Shown: piece after piece, positions 8,642-16,042 of the stretch
Layout: the number at the start of each line of letters is the position of its first letter
Numbering within the stretch: position 1 is the first letter of the stretch
Virus record (IMG/VR): IMGVR_UViG_3300046462_000050
Span: 1 to 27,921 of that record
Reading direction: 5' to 3' (one strand)
From: a virus
DNA length: 27,921 nucleotides
Notes under the pieces: model-generated
Seen by the model: the letters and a program-made list of their open reading frames with translations, nothing else
Told to the model about the DNA's origin: nothing
The model's database searches: none
Position numbers and translations under genes: made by a program

Positions 8642-9904
8642 TTATACGTCCTGCGTTTTCAGCATTGCGCCGATCGACACTACGGACGCCGGATAGGGCC
8701 GAAGTATCTGCCAGGTTATCATGCTGTCGAAGTCGTAATCATCCATCACGGTATCGCGCCAGGTGCCGGAATACATCTGGTTCGGCGGCGTCAGCACATC
8801 TCCGTCATCCTTGAAGTTGGCCGGCAGCAGCTTGTTGGCGAAGTCGGTGCCAACTTGCAGTCCGATGGTGTTGTGAAACAGCCCGACAAACAGGTGCGAG
8901 CGGCGTTTCTTGCCCATGGCCGGGCCGGCACGGGTTCCGGCGGTTTCCGGTGCGGACGGCCGCAACGCCTGACCCTGGCTGGTATAGGTGTAGCCGACGA
9001 CGCAAGGCATGAAGCCGCCGCCATAGGCTGGCGCTCCATTGCGCGGTGCTGCATCAAGCACATTGGCCGCAATGTAGGCCGCCGTGAACAGGTAATGCCC
9101 GGCACCGGCTACCGTGTAATTGAACGAGGCGGGAGCCGTGCCGCTGCCATACGGCACGAACACCGTGCCATCAGTCGCCACCGTGTAGTCCCCAAGATCG
9201 AGGCCGAACGCCATGACGGCAACCGTCTGCCCGATCAGCCAGTTCAAGCCGGTGAAATGCACGCCGGTAACAACAGCCCAATAGGTTTGCCATCCGGTCG
9301 TGACGCCCGGCTCGATGGCATGGCTCGCGGCAATCGCCACATAGGACACGCCGCTGTCGTTGACATAATCGCCAATGGCATAAGTCGGTGATCCTGACCA
9401 CGCTGAATAGGCCGGATTGTATGTATCTGCGTAGGCGCTGTCCGGCACCAGTCCACCATCGACAAACCAGGCGTCGGTGAGAGCGTCGTCCTCATCGAAC
9501 ATCTGCGTCAGACCCTCGACAAAGTAATTGCTGCCATCGGTCGTGACAAAATCCAGATTGTCGATCAGCCCGCTCGCATCGCCGGATGGCGTCACCCCCA
9601 TGCTAGTAAGCTGCCTCGTATGACCGAGATCGTGCCGGTGCCATCCGACAAACGCAGGTGCCTCTGTCGTGAATGCCGACACGCGCCGATAGGTAGCACC
9701 GATAAGCCCGCCTGAAGGAAACGTGACGACCGGCGGCGGCGGAGGCGGAGAACCTAATTTTACCCAAACCTCGAACCCGGCCTGGTTTACCGTGGCAAGA
9801 CGCGGATTATCAACCCACGTCTCGAATCCGGCTTCTACTACTACGACAGAAGCAGAATTAGAAACCCATGGCTCCAAGCCGGATTGGACGACGACTGCTG
9901 CCAT
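8642..9904 (-). CDS. Tail tubular protein B, C-terminal part, with N-terminal W-repeats (420 aa)
   Basis: From residue about 66 this continues the nozzle protein: GLIGATYRRVSAF, FVGWHRHDLGH, YFVEGLTQMFDEDDALTDAW, WLIGQTVAVMAFGLDLGDY, HYLFTAAYIA and KKRRSHLFVGLFHNTIGLQV are standard C-terminal signatures. One CBM5/12-like module is inserted at about 169-212 (WSGSPTYAIGDYVNDS). The first 50 residues are new: three repeats around QSGLEPWV, EAGFETWV and QAGFEVWV, then a PPPPPP linker. These may be a docking segment replacing the covalent link to the N-terminal part. The ATG lies 1 bp after the lectin stop (TGATATG), with no strong Shine-Dalgarno, so coupling is likely. Confidence 0.85.
   Translation of the reverse strand: MAAVVVQSGLEPWVSNSASVVVVEAGFETWVDNPRLATVNQAGFEVWVKLGSPPPPPPVVTFPSGGLIGATYRRVSAFTTEAPAFVGWHRHDLGHTRQLTSMGVTPSGDASGLIDNLDFVTTDGSNYFVEGLTQMFDEDDALTDAWFVDGGLVPDSAYADTYNPAYSAWSGSPTYAIGDYVNDSGVSYVAIAASHAIEPGVTTGWQTYWAVVTGVHFTGLNWLIGQTVAVMAFGLDLGDYTVATDGTVFVPYGSGTAPASFNYTVAGAGHYLFTAAYIAANVLDAAPRNGAPAYGGGFMPCVVGYTYTSQGQALRPSAPETAGTRAGPAMGKKRRSHLFVGLFHNTIGLQVGTDFANKLLPANFKDDGDVLTPPNQMYSGTWRDTVMDDYDFDSMITWQILRPYPASVVSIGAMLKTQDV
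9761..9895 (-). repeat. Three W-repeats at the start of tail tubular B C-part
   Basis: Residues 4-48 consist of three copies of about 15-17 residues ending in G(L/F)E(P/T/V)WV. Similar short repeats are known to me in other phage structural proteins, without a firm function. Confidence 0.65.
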
Positions 9905-9905
9905 A

Positions 9906-10964
9906 TCAAGGACTCGAAACTATTTCAGGTCCAAGGGTTGCCGCATCGACGGCAGCCTGTAGCCAGGCAACTGAAGTCGCCGGATCGACAGTCATGGGCT
10001 TGAGACACCACCTATTCGTGCTTGCCAGCGATAGATTGGCAGATGAGACGGTAGTTGCCGCAGACGTAACATTGACCTTTACGGTATAGGCCGTCGTGTC
10101 CGATATGTTGGCATACATCTTTCCAACGACACAAACGATGGTAAGCGGAATGCTCGGCAGCGGAGAGACGGTGTAAAAATCCTGATGTCCTACGGTGCTA
10201 TCGGAAACAAATGGCGTTGTCGCCGGCACTAACTTATTGACGCATTGCCAGTTGGCGCCTGTTGATGGAGTGAACTGCAACGGAGTTGAATTGCCGTTCG
10301 GCATGAGTTGATATGCCCGCACGTCCCCCTGGAAGTCAGCCGGTGCCGTAGCGTCGTCGCCAGTGAACATATAGAAATCGTCAACGTATGTATTGTTAGA
10401 CCCAAAGCCGTTGAGTTGAATTAGGTTGATGTAACTGTTTGTTGATCCTGACCTTGTATTTAGACCCGTCGCGCTGAAATCATTTGACGTGTTTCCGTTG
10501 CGTCTTATGGAAACAGAACCAGTTGAATTGTTGATGACCAACTTTATTTGATAATGAATATACTGGAAACTGGTGAAAACGTTGTTGAATGTTGCCAATA
10601 TAGAGCCGCCGCCGTTGGCCGCGGTCGTGACAATAATGGAGCCATTGCTCCTGGTCGCAATCGAGCATTGCAAATGCGCGCCGGTATCGTAACAGTTGAT
10701 GCAAAACTGATTCGATGACGAGCCAGGGGTCAATTCATAATTTGCCATGGCAGCAAAGTTGATAAACATCGTCGTGCGATTGCCGGTCAAGTTCTGCCAC
10801 AAGTTTGAACTCGGCCCGAATTGAGCAGCCTGTCCGATGCCAAATCTGGTGTACGGCAATCCCGGCCTCGTGATAATACCGGCACCCGTGTACCAGTTTG
10901 TCGGCGCCACACCATCGGCCACCGCACCCCAGAAATCGAAACTATCGCCGAAGTCCCAGCTCAT
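9906..10964 (-). CDS. LamG/concanavalin-like lectin protein inserted between the two tail tubular B parts (352 aa)
   Basis: The N-terminal about 205 residues look like a LamG or concanavalin-type jelly roll: MSWDFGDSFDFWG, GLPYTRFGIGQAAQFGP, FQYIHYQIKLVINNSTGSVS and NTYVDDFYMFTGDD. Residues about 206-352 are a second beta-rich domain seen in other phage structural proteins: QGDVRAYQLMPNGN, QFTPSTGANWQCVN, GHQDFYTVSPL, ending in DPATSVAWLQAAVDAA. A surface-binding tail appendage is likely. The start (ATG at 10964) has AGGAG overlapping the tail tubular B stop region (GTAGGAGAATGAAATG). It separates the two halves of tail tubular protein B with no spare sequence either side, implying a clean insertion or rearrangement. 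Confidence 0.72.
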   Translation of the reverse strand: MSWDFGDSFDFWGAVADGVAPTNWYTGAGIITRPGLPYTRFGIGQAAQFGPSSNLWQNLTGNRTTMFINFAAMANYELTPGSSSNQFCINCYDTGAHLQCSIATRSNGSIIVTTAANGGGSILATFNNVFTSFQYIHYQIKLVINNSTGSVSIRRNGNTSNDFSATGLNTRSGSTNSYINLIQLNGFGSNNTYVDDFYMFTGDDATAPADFQGDVRAYQLMPNGNSTPLQFTPSTGANWQCVNKLVPATTPFVSDSTVGHQDFYTVSPLPSIPLTIVCVVGKMYANISDTTAYTVKVNVTSAATTVSSANLSLASTNRWCLKPMTVDPATSVAWLQAAVDAATLGPEIVSSP

Positions 10965-10965
10965 T

Positions 10966-13161
10966 TCATTCTCCTACTGTTGGCACGTCGCCGGTCCTGG
11001 CCCACAAGACCGGCGCGAGTTCTTCCTGATAGGCGATTTCTGCCACGCCGTTCGTCGTCAGATGCTTGGCGGCCTCGTTCAGGTGCGGCGCGACATAACG
11101 TCCGGTAAACACGTCGGCCAGAAACTCCATGACGCGGCGACGGAATTTCTGGATGAACACAAGGCTTATGCCGGTACGGCGCGGCTCGACATTGGCGCAG
11201 CCATACTTGGTAACGCGCTTGGCCTGTATGCTGGTCGGCGTGATAGGATCGGACAATGTGCTGGCCTGGATCAGCCATTCACCACCGAGCGTGCCGAAAC
11301 AGATGCCGTTGTGGTCCGGCTCCAGCCAAAATATCTCATTGGCATTACGTCCTTGCAGGGTATAGCTGATGCCATTGGCATCCGTAACAGTTCCGTCCTG
11401 CAATGTCGGGGCCATGAATAGAGCGCCGTTTTTATCGAAGCCCTGACTTTGCGATGTGTCGAATCTGTTTGGAATGGCGCCGGCAAACCAGAACCGACCC
11501 TCGTAAAATGAACCACAGGCAGGATATGCGGTCGTATCAGAATAAACTCCAAGCCTCCATAGCGGGGCAGGTTCCGGCACCGTTAGCGGTACATCTTTTG
11601 TCGGACTATAGATCGGAAGCGGAGAACCTTCGATCACAACAACGGCCGAAACAGAACTCAAGACTTGCGTGATGACGCCGCCGGTCCATTTATCGTAATT
11701 GCCGGGGGGCTGTAAATTCCAGACTGGACCTGGGACGATGCTGCCGCCCGGTCCTGAACCAGTAACGAGTAGGCTGTTACCTATAAGATTTACCGACTGA
11801 CCGGGGACATCGTTTACACTTAGATTGTTGGTATTAGGATCGCCACTCACATATACGGCGTCTTGGTAAGTAACTACATCGCCCGTGTGATAAACAGTAT
11901 TTGCATCCCACTCCGGCGGTTGTGACCAAATCCTGACATGCCGACCGACATCGGTCGATTGGAACCCCGGCAATTGCCCGTAGGTTAAATAGGGTCCGGT
12001 GACTTCTGTTCCGACCGGAACAACCTCCCAAAATGCCGTTTGAGTTGCTGGGTTTTGATTTATGTTGCCCTGCTGCAACGACCGATAGTTAATGCCTAAA
12101 TAAGAAACATAATCATCAATGTTATACGGCTTCGTAGCGTCCCAAACGATAAACGAAACCGTTATCGTAACGCTGCCGTCGATGCCGGCGCCCGCTCCTG
12201 ATGCTGATACGAGATACCAGCCGGCGCTTGGAGGCGCCACACCGATCGGTGAAGTGACACCAGGAAATCCGTTCGACGGAGCATACAAATAATAAAGATT
12301 ACCAAGCTCTACAACGGCTCCACCATGATACGATATGCTGGCATCCCACGGTAAAGGACCAGTGAGCGTGCCGCCAGCGAAAGTCAATTGGCTGTTGTTT
12401 ACCGGGTCGAGATACGGCCCATCTATGAATTGCACCTTTTGAAATGTCGCGAAGGCCGTGCCGGCGAATGTGCCAGACGCAATCGTAAGAACATACGGAA
12501 GGAAAAGACGATTTAGCACCAGGCCAAATTCCTGATTTTGCACAATCCGGCATGTTACCCATGTTCTATCGGTGTAGGGCGTTGCCAAACGCAAAATTCG
12601 CGAAGCCGTAATGACGGTGTTGGCAGTAATGTTAAGCGTCGAACCGTCGATGCTAGTCCCTGTAAGTCCATCTGTCAGCGTGAATGTCGATGTCGTAACA
12701 AGCGTGACGGCAAACGTGCGTTGCCGCAGCGGCAGCGACCCGGTTGGATGAGCAGCATCGAATGCAAACGTGATCTCGTCACCTGTCACCCACGTCACCG
12801 GAGCCGTCAGAGTAAGCAATGCCGGATTGGCCGAACTGATCGAGGCTACAGCCTGCGGTCCATCAACCGTGTAAACTAATTTATGTCCCTGATAAAACCG
12901 CAGCCAGCCATCCGTGAACTCAACGTCATACGGCTGGTCTGAAGCAAATTCTATCGGATAAATCTTGGCCGGATTGTTCTGGTAGGTCGGCGCCTTCAGA
13001 CGAGAACCCGGCCTGCGCAGCCATGTGCCCTCCTCGATCGGCAGACCGTTGCGCGATACGTTGAGAGCCGTGACATACTTGGGATGGTCCGTGCGGCCCT
13101 GGTAGAACGGCGACCACTCGCCGCCGAGAAATGATTTCTGTGTCCAGGAAGTTTCGGCCAC
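10966..13161 (-). CDS. Tail tubular protein B, N-terminal part (731 aa), GTG start
   Basis: This is the nozzle protein of podoviral tails (T7 gp12 type), but only its first part. The opening WTQKSFLGGEWSPFYQGRTD, then TWLRRPGSR, and the later AKRVTKYGCANVEPRRTG and VFIQKFRRRVMEFLADVF are family hallmarks. The protein stops shortly after LAPVLWARTGD, exactly where relatives continue into a strand like LLGLTYxRxxExxAWHRH. That continuation is found two genes downstream (8642-9904). Three CBM5/12-like modules are inserted at about residues 271-318, 339-382 and 417-450. The start is GTG at 13161, 3 bp after the previous stop, with GAGG upstream. The TGA ending sits inside the ribosome-binding zone of the next gene. 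Confidence 0.88.
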   Translation of the reverse strand: MAETSWTQKSFLGGEWSPFYQGRTDHPKYVTALNVSRNGLPIEEGTWLRRPGSRLKAPTYQNNPAKIYPIEFASDQPYDVEFTDGWLRFYQGHKLVYTVDGPQAVASISSANPALLTLTAPVTWVTGDEITFAFDAAHPTGSLPLRQRTFAVTLVTTSTFTLTDGLTGTSIDGSTLNITANTVITASRILRLATPYTDRTWVTCRIVQNQEFGLVLNRLFLPYVLTIASGTFAGTAFATFQKVQFIDGPYLDPVNNSQLTFAGGTLTGPLPWDASISYHGGAVVELGNLYYLYAPSNGFPGVTSPIGVAPPSAGWYLVSASGAGAGIDGSVTITVSFIVWDATKPYNIDDYVSYLGINYRSLQQGNINQNPATQTAFWEVVPVGTEVTGPYLTYGQLPGFQSTDVGRHVRIWSQPPEWDANTVYHTGDVVTYQDAVYVSGDPNTNNLSVNDVPGQSVNLIGNSLLVTGSGPGGSIVPGPVWNLQPPGNYDKWTGGVITQVLSSVSAVVVIEGSPLPIYSPTKDVPLTVPEPAPLWRLGVYSDTTAYPACGSFYEGRFWFAGAIPNRFDTSQSQGFDKNGALFMAPTLQDGTVTDANGISYTLQGRNANEIFWLEPDHNGICFGTLGGEWLIQASTLSDPITPTSIQAKRVTKYGCANVEPRRTGISLVFIQKFRRRVMEFLADVFTGRYVAPHLNEAAKHLTTNGVAEIAYQEELAPVLWARTGDVPTVGE

Positions 13162-13164
13162 GGA

Positions 13165-14307
13165 TTAGTACCTCACCGCGAGGTAGTCATCGCGGGGTGC
13201 CTCCTCCGCTTCGTTCTCGATGCCGTTGACGGTGCGGGCCTCCGTCATGAACTTGGCATACTCGCCGCTGATGTTTTTCAGCTTCTCGGTCGATTGCGTG
13301 ATGATCTCGCAGACTTCCAATGCGATACGCGCGGCAAAACCCTCACAGAACATCGCATCCATAGCCCTGATGTTTGTCACATCTGCGGTAAAGCGCAGCA
13401 CGATTGGGTCGCTCTGCCGCGACACGATATAGCCGCCCTCGAATATCCAATCATTGTACAACAGGCTTGATGGCGCCCCCAGGAATGATGTTGAGCCGGC
13501 CTTGGGGTCTTGGTTGCACTTGCGCAGATATCCATAGGGCAACGGAAACACGTTCTTGGTCTGCGACTGCGAGAACGGCCCGGCTTGCAACGGATAGAAA
13601 ATGTTGAGCGCCACAAGGTTTGTGCCGACCAGTACCCACTGATAGGAGCCGGTAGATGCCGTCACGGTCCACTGCGTTGCAAAGCTGGGCGGGATAAGGT
13701 TGATATTGCCATCGACGTTGCTGATGTAATTGGTCGAGGCATAGGTGACGATCGTGCCCTTATCGTAGGTGACGGTGGCATCCCAGGTGTTTGTTACGCT
13801 GGGATCGGCAGCGTTTCCGCTCATCAGCGACATATAGACCTTGAAAGTGCCGTTGCTCTGCGTCTCATAGACCAGATCGCCGGCATAATAGTTGGTCTTG
13901 ACGGTGTATGGCGTGGCCACAAGCGAGCCGAAGTAATTTTCCCATTGGTTGTTGTTAGTGGGGATATTGCCAACATTGCCCGACGCCACCGACAGCCAGT
14001 ACCGGCTGCCAAAGCCGTCGTCGTAGCTCACCACCTGCCCCATGGCGTAGGTCGTGCCTACCGCCCAGGCCGGCGGCGTCCAAAGCATCGAATTGGTATC
14101 AACCGGCCGTAGAACCGCGCGGCGAACGGCAAAGGTCCAGTTATTACGCCGCAGTTCAGCCTGCCGCAGCTTGGTGTAGCAAGCCTGCACTTCCTTGGCG
14201 TTTTTGCTGCTTTCCGTAATGGATGCTATGCGGTTGCCGCCGCAATGCTGCAAGGCACGATTGGCGATATCCTCGACCGAGGTAAAACCTGGGGTCTGAA
14301 ATAGCAT
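13165..14307 (-). CDS. Tail tubular protein A with inserted carbohydrate-binding-like modules (380 aa)
   Basis: The ends match the T7 gp11-like adaptor joining portal to nozzle: N-terminal SVEDIANRALQHCGGNRIAS and KLRQAELRRNNWTFAVRRAVL, C-terminal ALEVCEIITQSTEKLKNI. The middle carries three modules with the chitin-binding (CBM5/12-like) pattern of an initial Trp or Tyr, YxxGxxVxY and a closing Trp: residues about 76-125 (YAMGQVVSYDD), 133-175 (YYAGDLVYETQ) and 175-215 (YDKGTIVTYAS). These make it clearly longer than the approximately 200-residue T7 protein. The start has AAGGGAG 6 bp upstream. It is the first gene after motif copy B and is followed 3 bp later by tail tubular protein B. Confidence 0.88.
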   Translation of the reverse strand: MLFQTPGFTSVEDIANRALQHCGGNRIASITESSKNAKEVQACYTKLRQAELRRNNWTFAVRRAVLRPVDTNSMLWTPPAWAVGTTYAMGQVVSYDDGFGSRYWLSVASGNVGNIPTNNNQWENYFGSLVATPYTVKTNYYAGDLVYETQSNGTFKVYMSLMSGNAADPSVTNTWDATVTYDKGTIVTYASTNYISNVDGNINLIPPSFATQWTVTASTGSYQWVLVGTNLVALNIFYPLQAGPFSQSQTKNVFPLPYGYLRKCNQDPKAGSTSFLGAPSSLLYNDWIFEGGYIVSRQSDPIVLRFTADVTNIRAMDAMFCEGFAARIALEVCEIITQSTEKLKNISGEYAKFMTEARTVNGIENEAEEAPRDDYLAVRY

Positions 14308-14348
14308 CGGCGGCTCCCTTGATGCCGCAATTTGACCTATTTACGCCC

Positions 14349-14363
14349 TACCGCAAGGCACTA
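14349..14363 (-). promoter_or_regulatory. Copy B of the 15-bp intergenic motif
   Basis: The minus strand reads TAGTGCCTTGCGGTA, identical to copy A over all 15 bases, and the next bases are GGG. The initial TAG is the stop of the 51-aa gene. It opens a 53-bp gap before tail tubular protein A, whose own site is AAGGGAG just before the ATG. Confidence 0.62.
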
Positions 14364-14516
14364 CTCGACGGCATGTAACTGCGGCTTATCCTGCTCTTTA
14401 GGCTCCAGCGCCTTGAGCCTTTCCTGCGCTTCTTCAAGTTGCCGTTGCAATTCGTGGTTGACGAACACGAGTTCGCCAATGTGCTGCTTTAGACGCTGCT
14501 CAAGAGTGTTTATCAT
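14361..14516 (-). CDS. 51-aa coiled-coil protein
   Basis: A short gene with a good start: ATG at 14516 preceded by AGGAG that overlaps the spike's stop (TAGGAGCCAACATG). The sequence is almost entirely charged helix: LEQRLKQHIGELVFVNHELQ then EEAQERLKALEPKEQ. Leu/Ile/Val heptad positions indicate a coiled coil, probably dimer or trimer. The TAG stop is the first codon of motif copy B. Function is unknown; it may help assemble or attach the trimeric fibre or spike just upstream, which is inference. Confidence 0.65.
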   Translation of the reverse strand: MINTLEQRLKQHIGELVFVNHELQRQLEEAQERLKALEPKEQDKPQLHAVE

Positions 14517-14524
14517 GTTGGCTC

Positions 14525-16039
14525 CTATGGTGTGTAAACACTAACCCAATCGACGTACATGGGGATGGCGATTGCAAGTCCTGTGACATTAACTCCGGTG
14601 TCCATGAATACCGGCAAATGCTGAGTTTCTATTGCGGCACCGTGAGTATCAGTCAAGGGATAATAAACAAATTCAGAATTGTTGATGAATTGACCGTTGA
14701 GGAAGTGCATGAAACGACCGCAATTGTCTCCGTTGGTGGTAGAATCCAGCCATATTCCGGTAATTCTGGCAAACTTACTTGATGAAATTGCAGGCTCGAC
14801 AGTCGATGTCGTATCGACTGATCCTATCTGATTGTCATGCACAACACCGGCAACTTGATACCAATCGTGCGCTACACTCGTTGACCCTTGAATATCCGTA
14901 ACATCCCATTCCAGCATATCGTTTGCGGCAGACAGGCCGGTATTGATAAGACTCTCTATGGCCGAACCCCAGAACGCCGGACCTAGGCCGGTCGATGTCA
15001 CAACATCCCAGGCAAAATATCCGTCGAAGATGACAGGCGCACCAAATACACTGCCGATATATCCCCCAGCATCTGGGCAGGCCACACTCCACAGCATCGC
15101 CGTCCATGGATTTTGTGGCGCGGCTCCTGCATTATAAATCTTTAGAACTGACGGACTCGAAATAGATAAACTACTAGGCAGCGTGATTTCATTTCCTCCA
15201 GCCCCGCGATGCTGCCAACTGAATGTCGGGTAGGCGGAATTTGGCGCTAGATTATTGACATACCAGTTGAACCCTGGAGCCAACGTATTGTTGACATCAA
15301 TCGTTGACAGGTCAGTGAAATCGTCGTGAAAAACACGATTGTTCATGTCCCACACGGCCCTTGGAAGCTGATTGAGCCACCAAAGATTGATGCCGGACGA
15401 TCCGTTGCCTTGATAGCTGATATTCCTTGCTGCTGTCCCTGACCCCGCATCGAGATTAATTTGCTGAAGCCAATTTGCGCTGGCGGTTGTACCAGGAACG
15501 CCAGAATTAAATGTCGCGTCGAAAATGCAAAGCCACCAACCCGATCCCAGGGCAGACATACTATAATTTGTAATAGTAAATTCGCTACCATTTACGAGAT
15601 CGTAGCCGACATTGCCGCCAGAGAGATCAAAACCGACCGATACCGTTCCGTTGGTTTCATCACTGTAGCGCGTAAGAGAAACGACGATCCTAGTTCTTTC
15701 GGCAGCTTGCGCAATGCACGCCATCCGGTAGGTACAGGTCGCTTGTTTATTTGTTCCCGTATCTCGCGAGACAACGTAGTGCTGATTGTTGGAAGAATCC
15801 TCTTTGAGTTTTTGTCCGTTGCTCGTTCCATCGAGCAGAGAAACATTCTTAGAAACCGTCGAGTTAACCCAATTATATTGCCCTATCGCTTGCACATTGC
15901 CGCTGAAATCAGATGCCTGAGCAAAGGCACCGGGCCATGGAGCCATATTAAAATTAGCCGGTACATACCCAACCAATGAAGCGAGCGATATGCTTCTCTT
16001 CACAAGCATTGTTGTCCCCGATACGGAGATCAGGGACAT
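14525..16039 (-). CDS. GH16-like tail spike with carbohydrate-binding N-terminal domain (504 aa)
   Basis: Residues about 75-225 look like the beta-sandwich binding domain common in phage spikes (HYVVSRD, RIVVSLTRYSDETNG, ALGSGWWLCIFDATF). Residues about 236-504 match the layout of GH16/concanavalin-like glucanases: FHDDFTDLSTID at the start, GLGPAFWGS and NDMLEWDVTDIQG at the active-site strand, then FMHFLNGQFI, ending with MYVDWVSVYTP, which mirrors the classic VDYVRVY end. GH16 enzymes carry ExDxxE; here it is E377-W-D379-V-T-D382, so the second glutamate is aspartate. It may be a weakened or altered enzyme, or a pure lectin. A glycan-binding or depolymerising spike is the likely role. It starts 3 bp after the fibre stop. 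Confidence 0.72.
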   Translation of the reverse strand: MSLISVSGTTMLVKRSISLASLVGYVPANFNMAPWPGAFAQASDFSGNVQAIGQYNWVNSTVSKNVSLLDGTSNGQKLKEDSSNNQHYVVSRDTGTNKQATCTYRMACIAQAAERTRIVVSLTRYSDETNGTVSVGFDLSGGNVGYDLVNGSEFTITNYSMSALGSGWWLCIFDATFNSGVPGTTASANWLQQINLDAGSGTAARNISYQGNGSSGINLWWLNQLPRAVWDMNNRVFHDDFTDLSTIDVNNTLAPGFNWYVNNLAPNSAYPTFSWQHRGAGGNEITLPSSLSISSPSVLKIYNAGAAPQNPWTAMLWSVACPDAGGYIGSVFGAPVIFDGYFAWDVVTSTGLGPAFWGSAIESLINTGLSAANDMLEWDVTDIQGSTSVAHDWYQVAGVVHDNQIGSVDTTSTVEPAISSSKFARITGIWLDSTTNGDNCGRFMHFLNGQFINNSEFVYYPLTDTHGAAIETQHLPVFMDTGVNVTGLAIAIPMYVDWVSVYTP

Positions 16040-16042
16040 TTC

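Noticed and set aside
8639-9391. Plus-strand reading frame (250 codons) opposite the tail tubular B C-part
   Set aside because: Antisense to a protein with clear family signatures; composition typical of a shadow frame.
14249-14258. GCAAGGCAC inside tail tubular protein A
   Set aside because: Shares only part of the motif core (lacks the ACC side) and is coding; too short to count.
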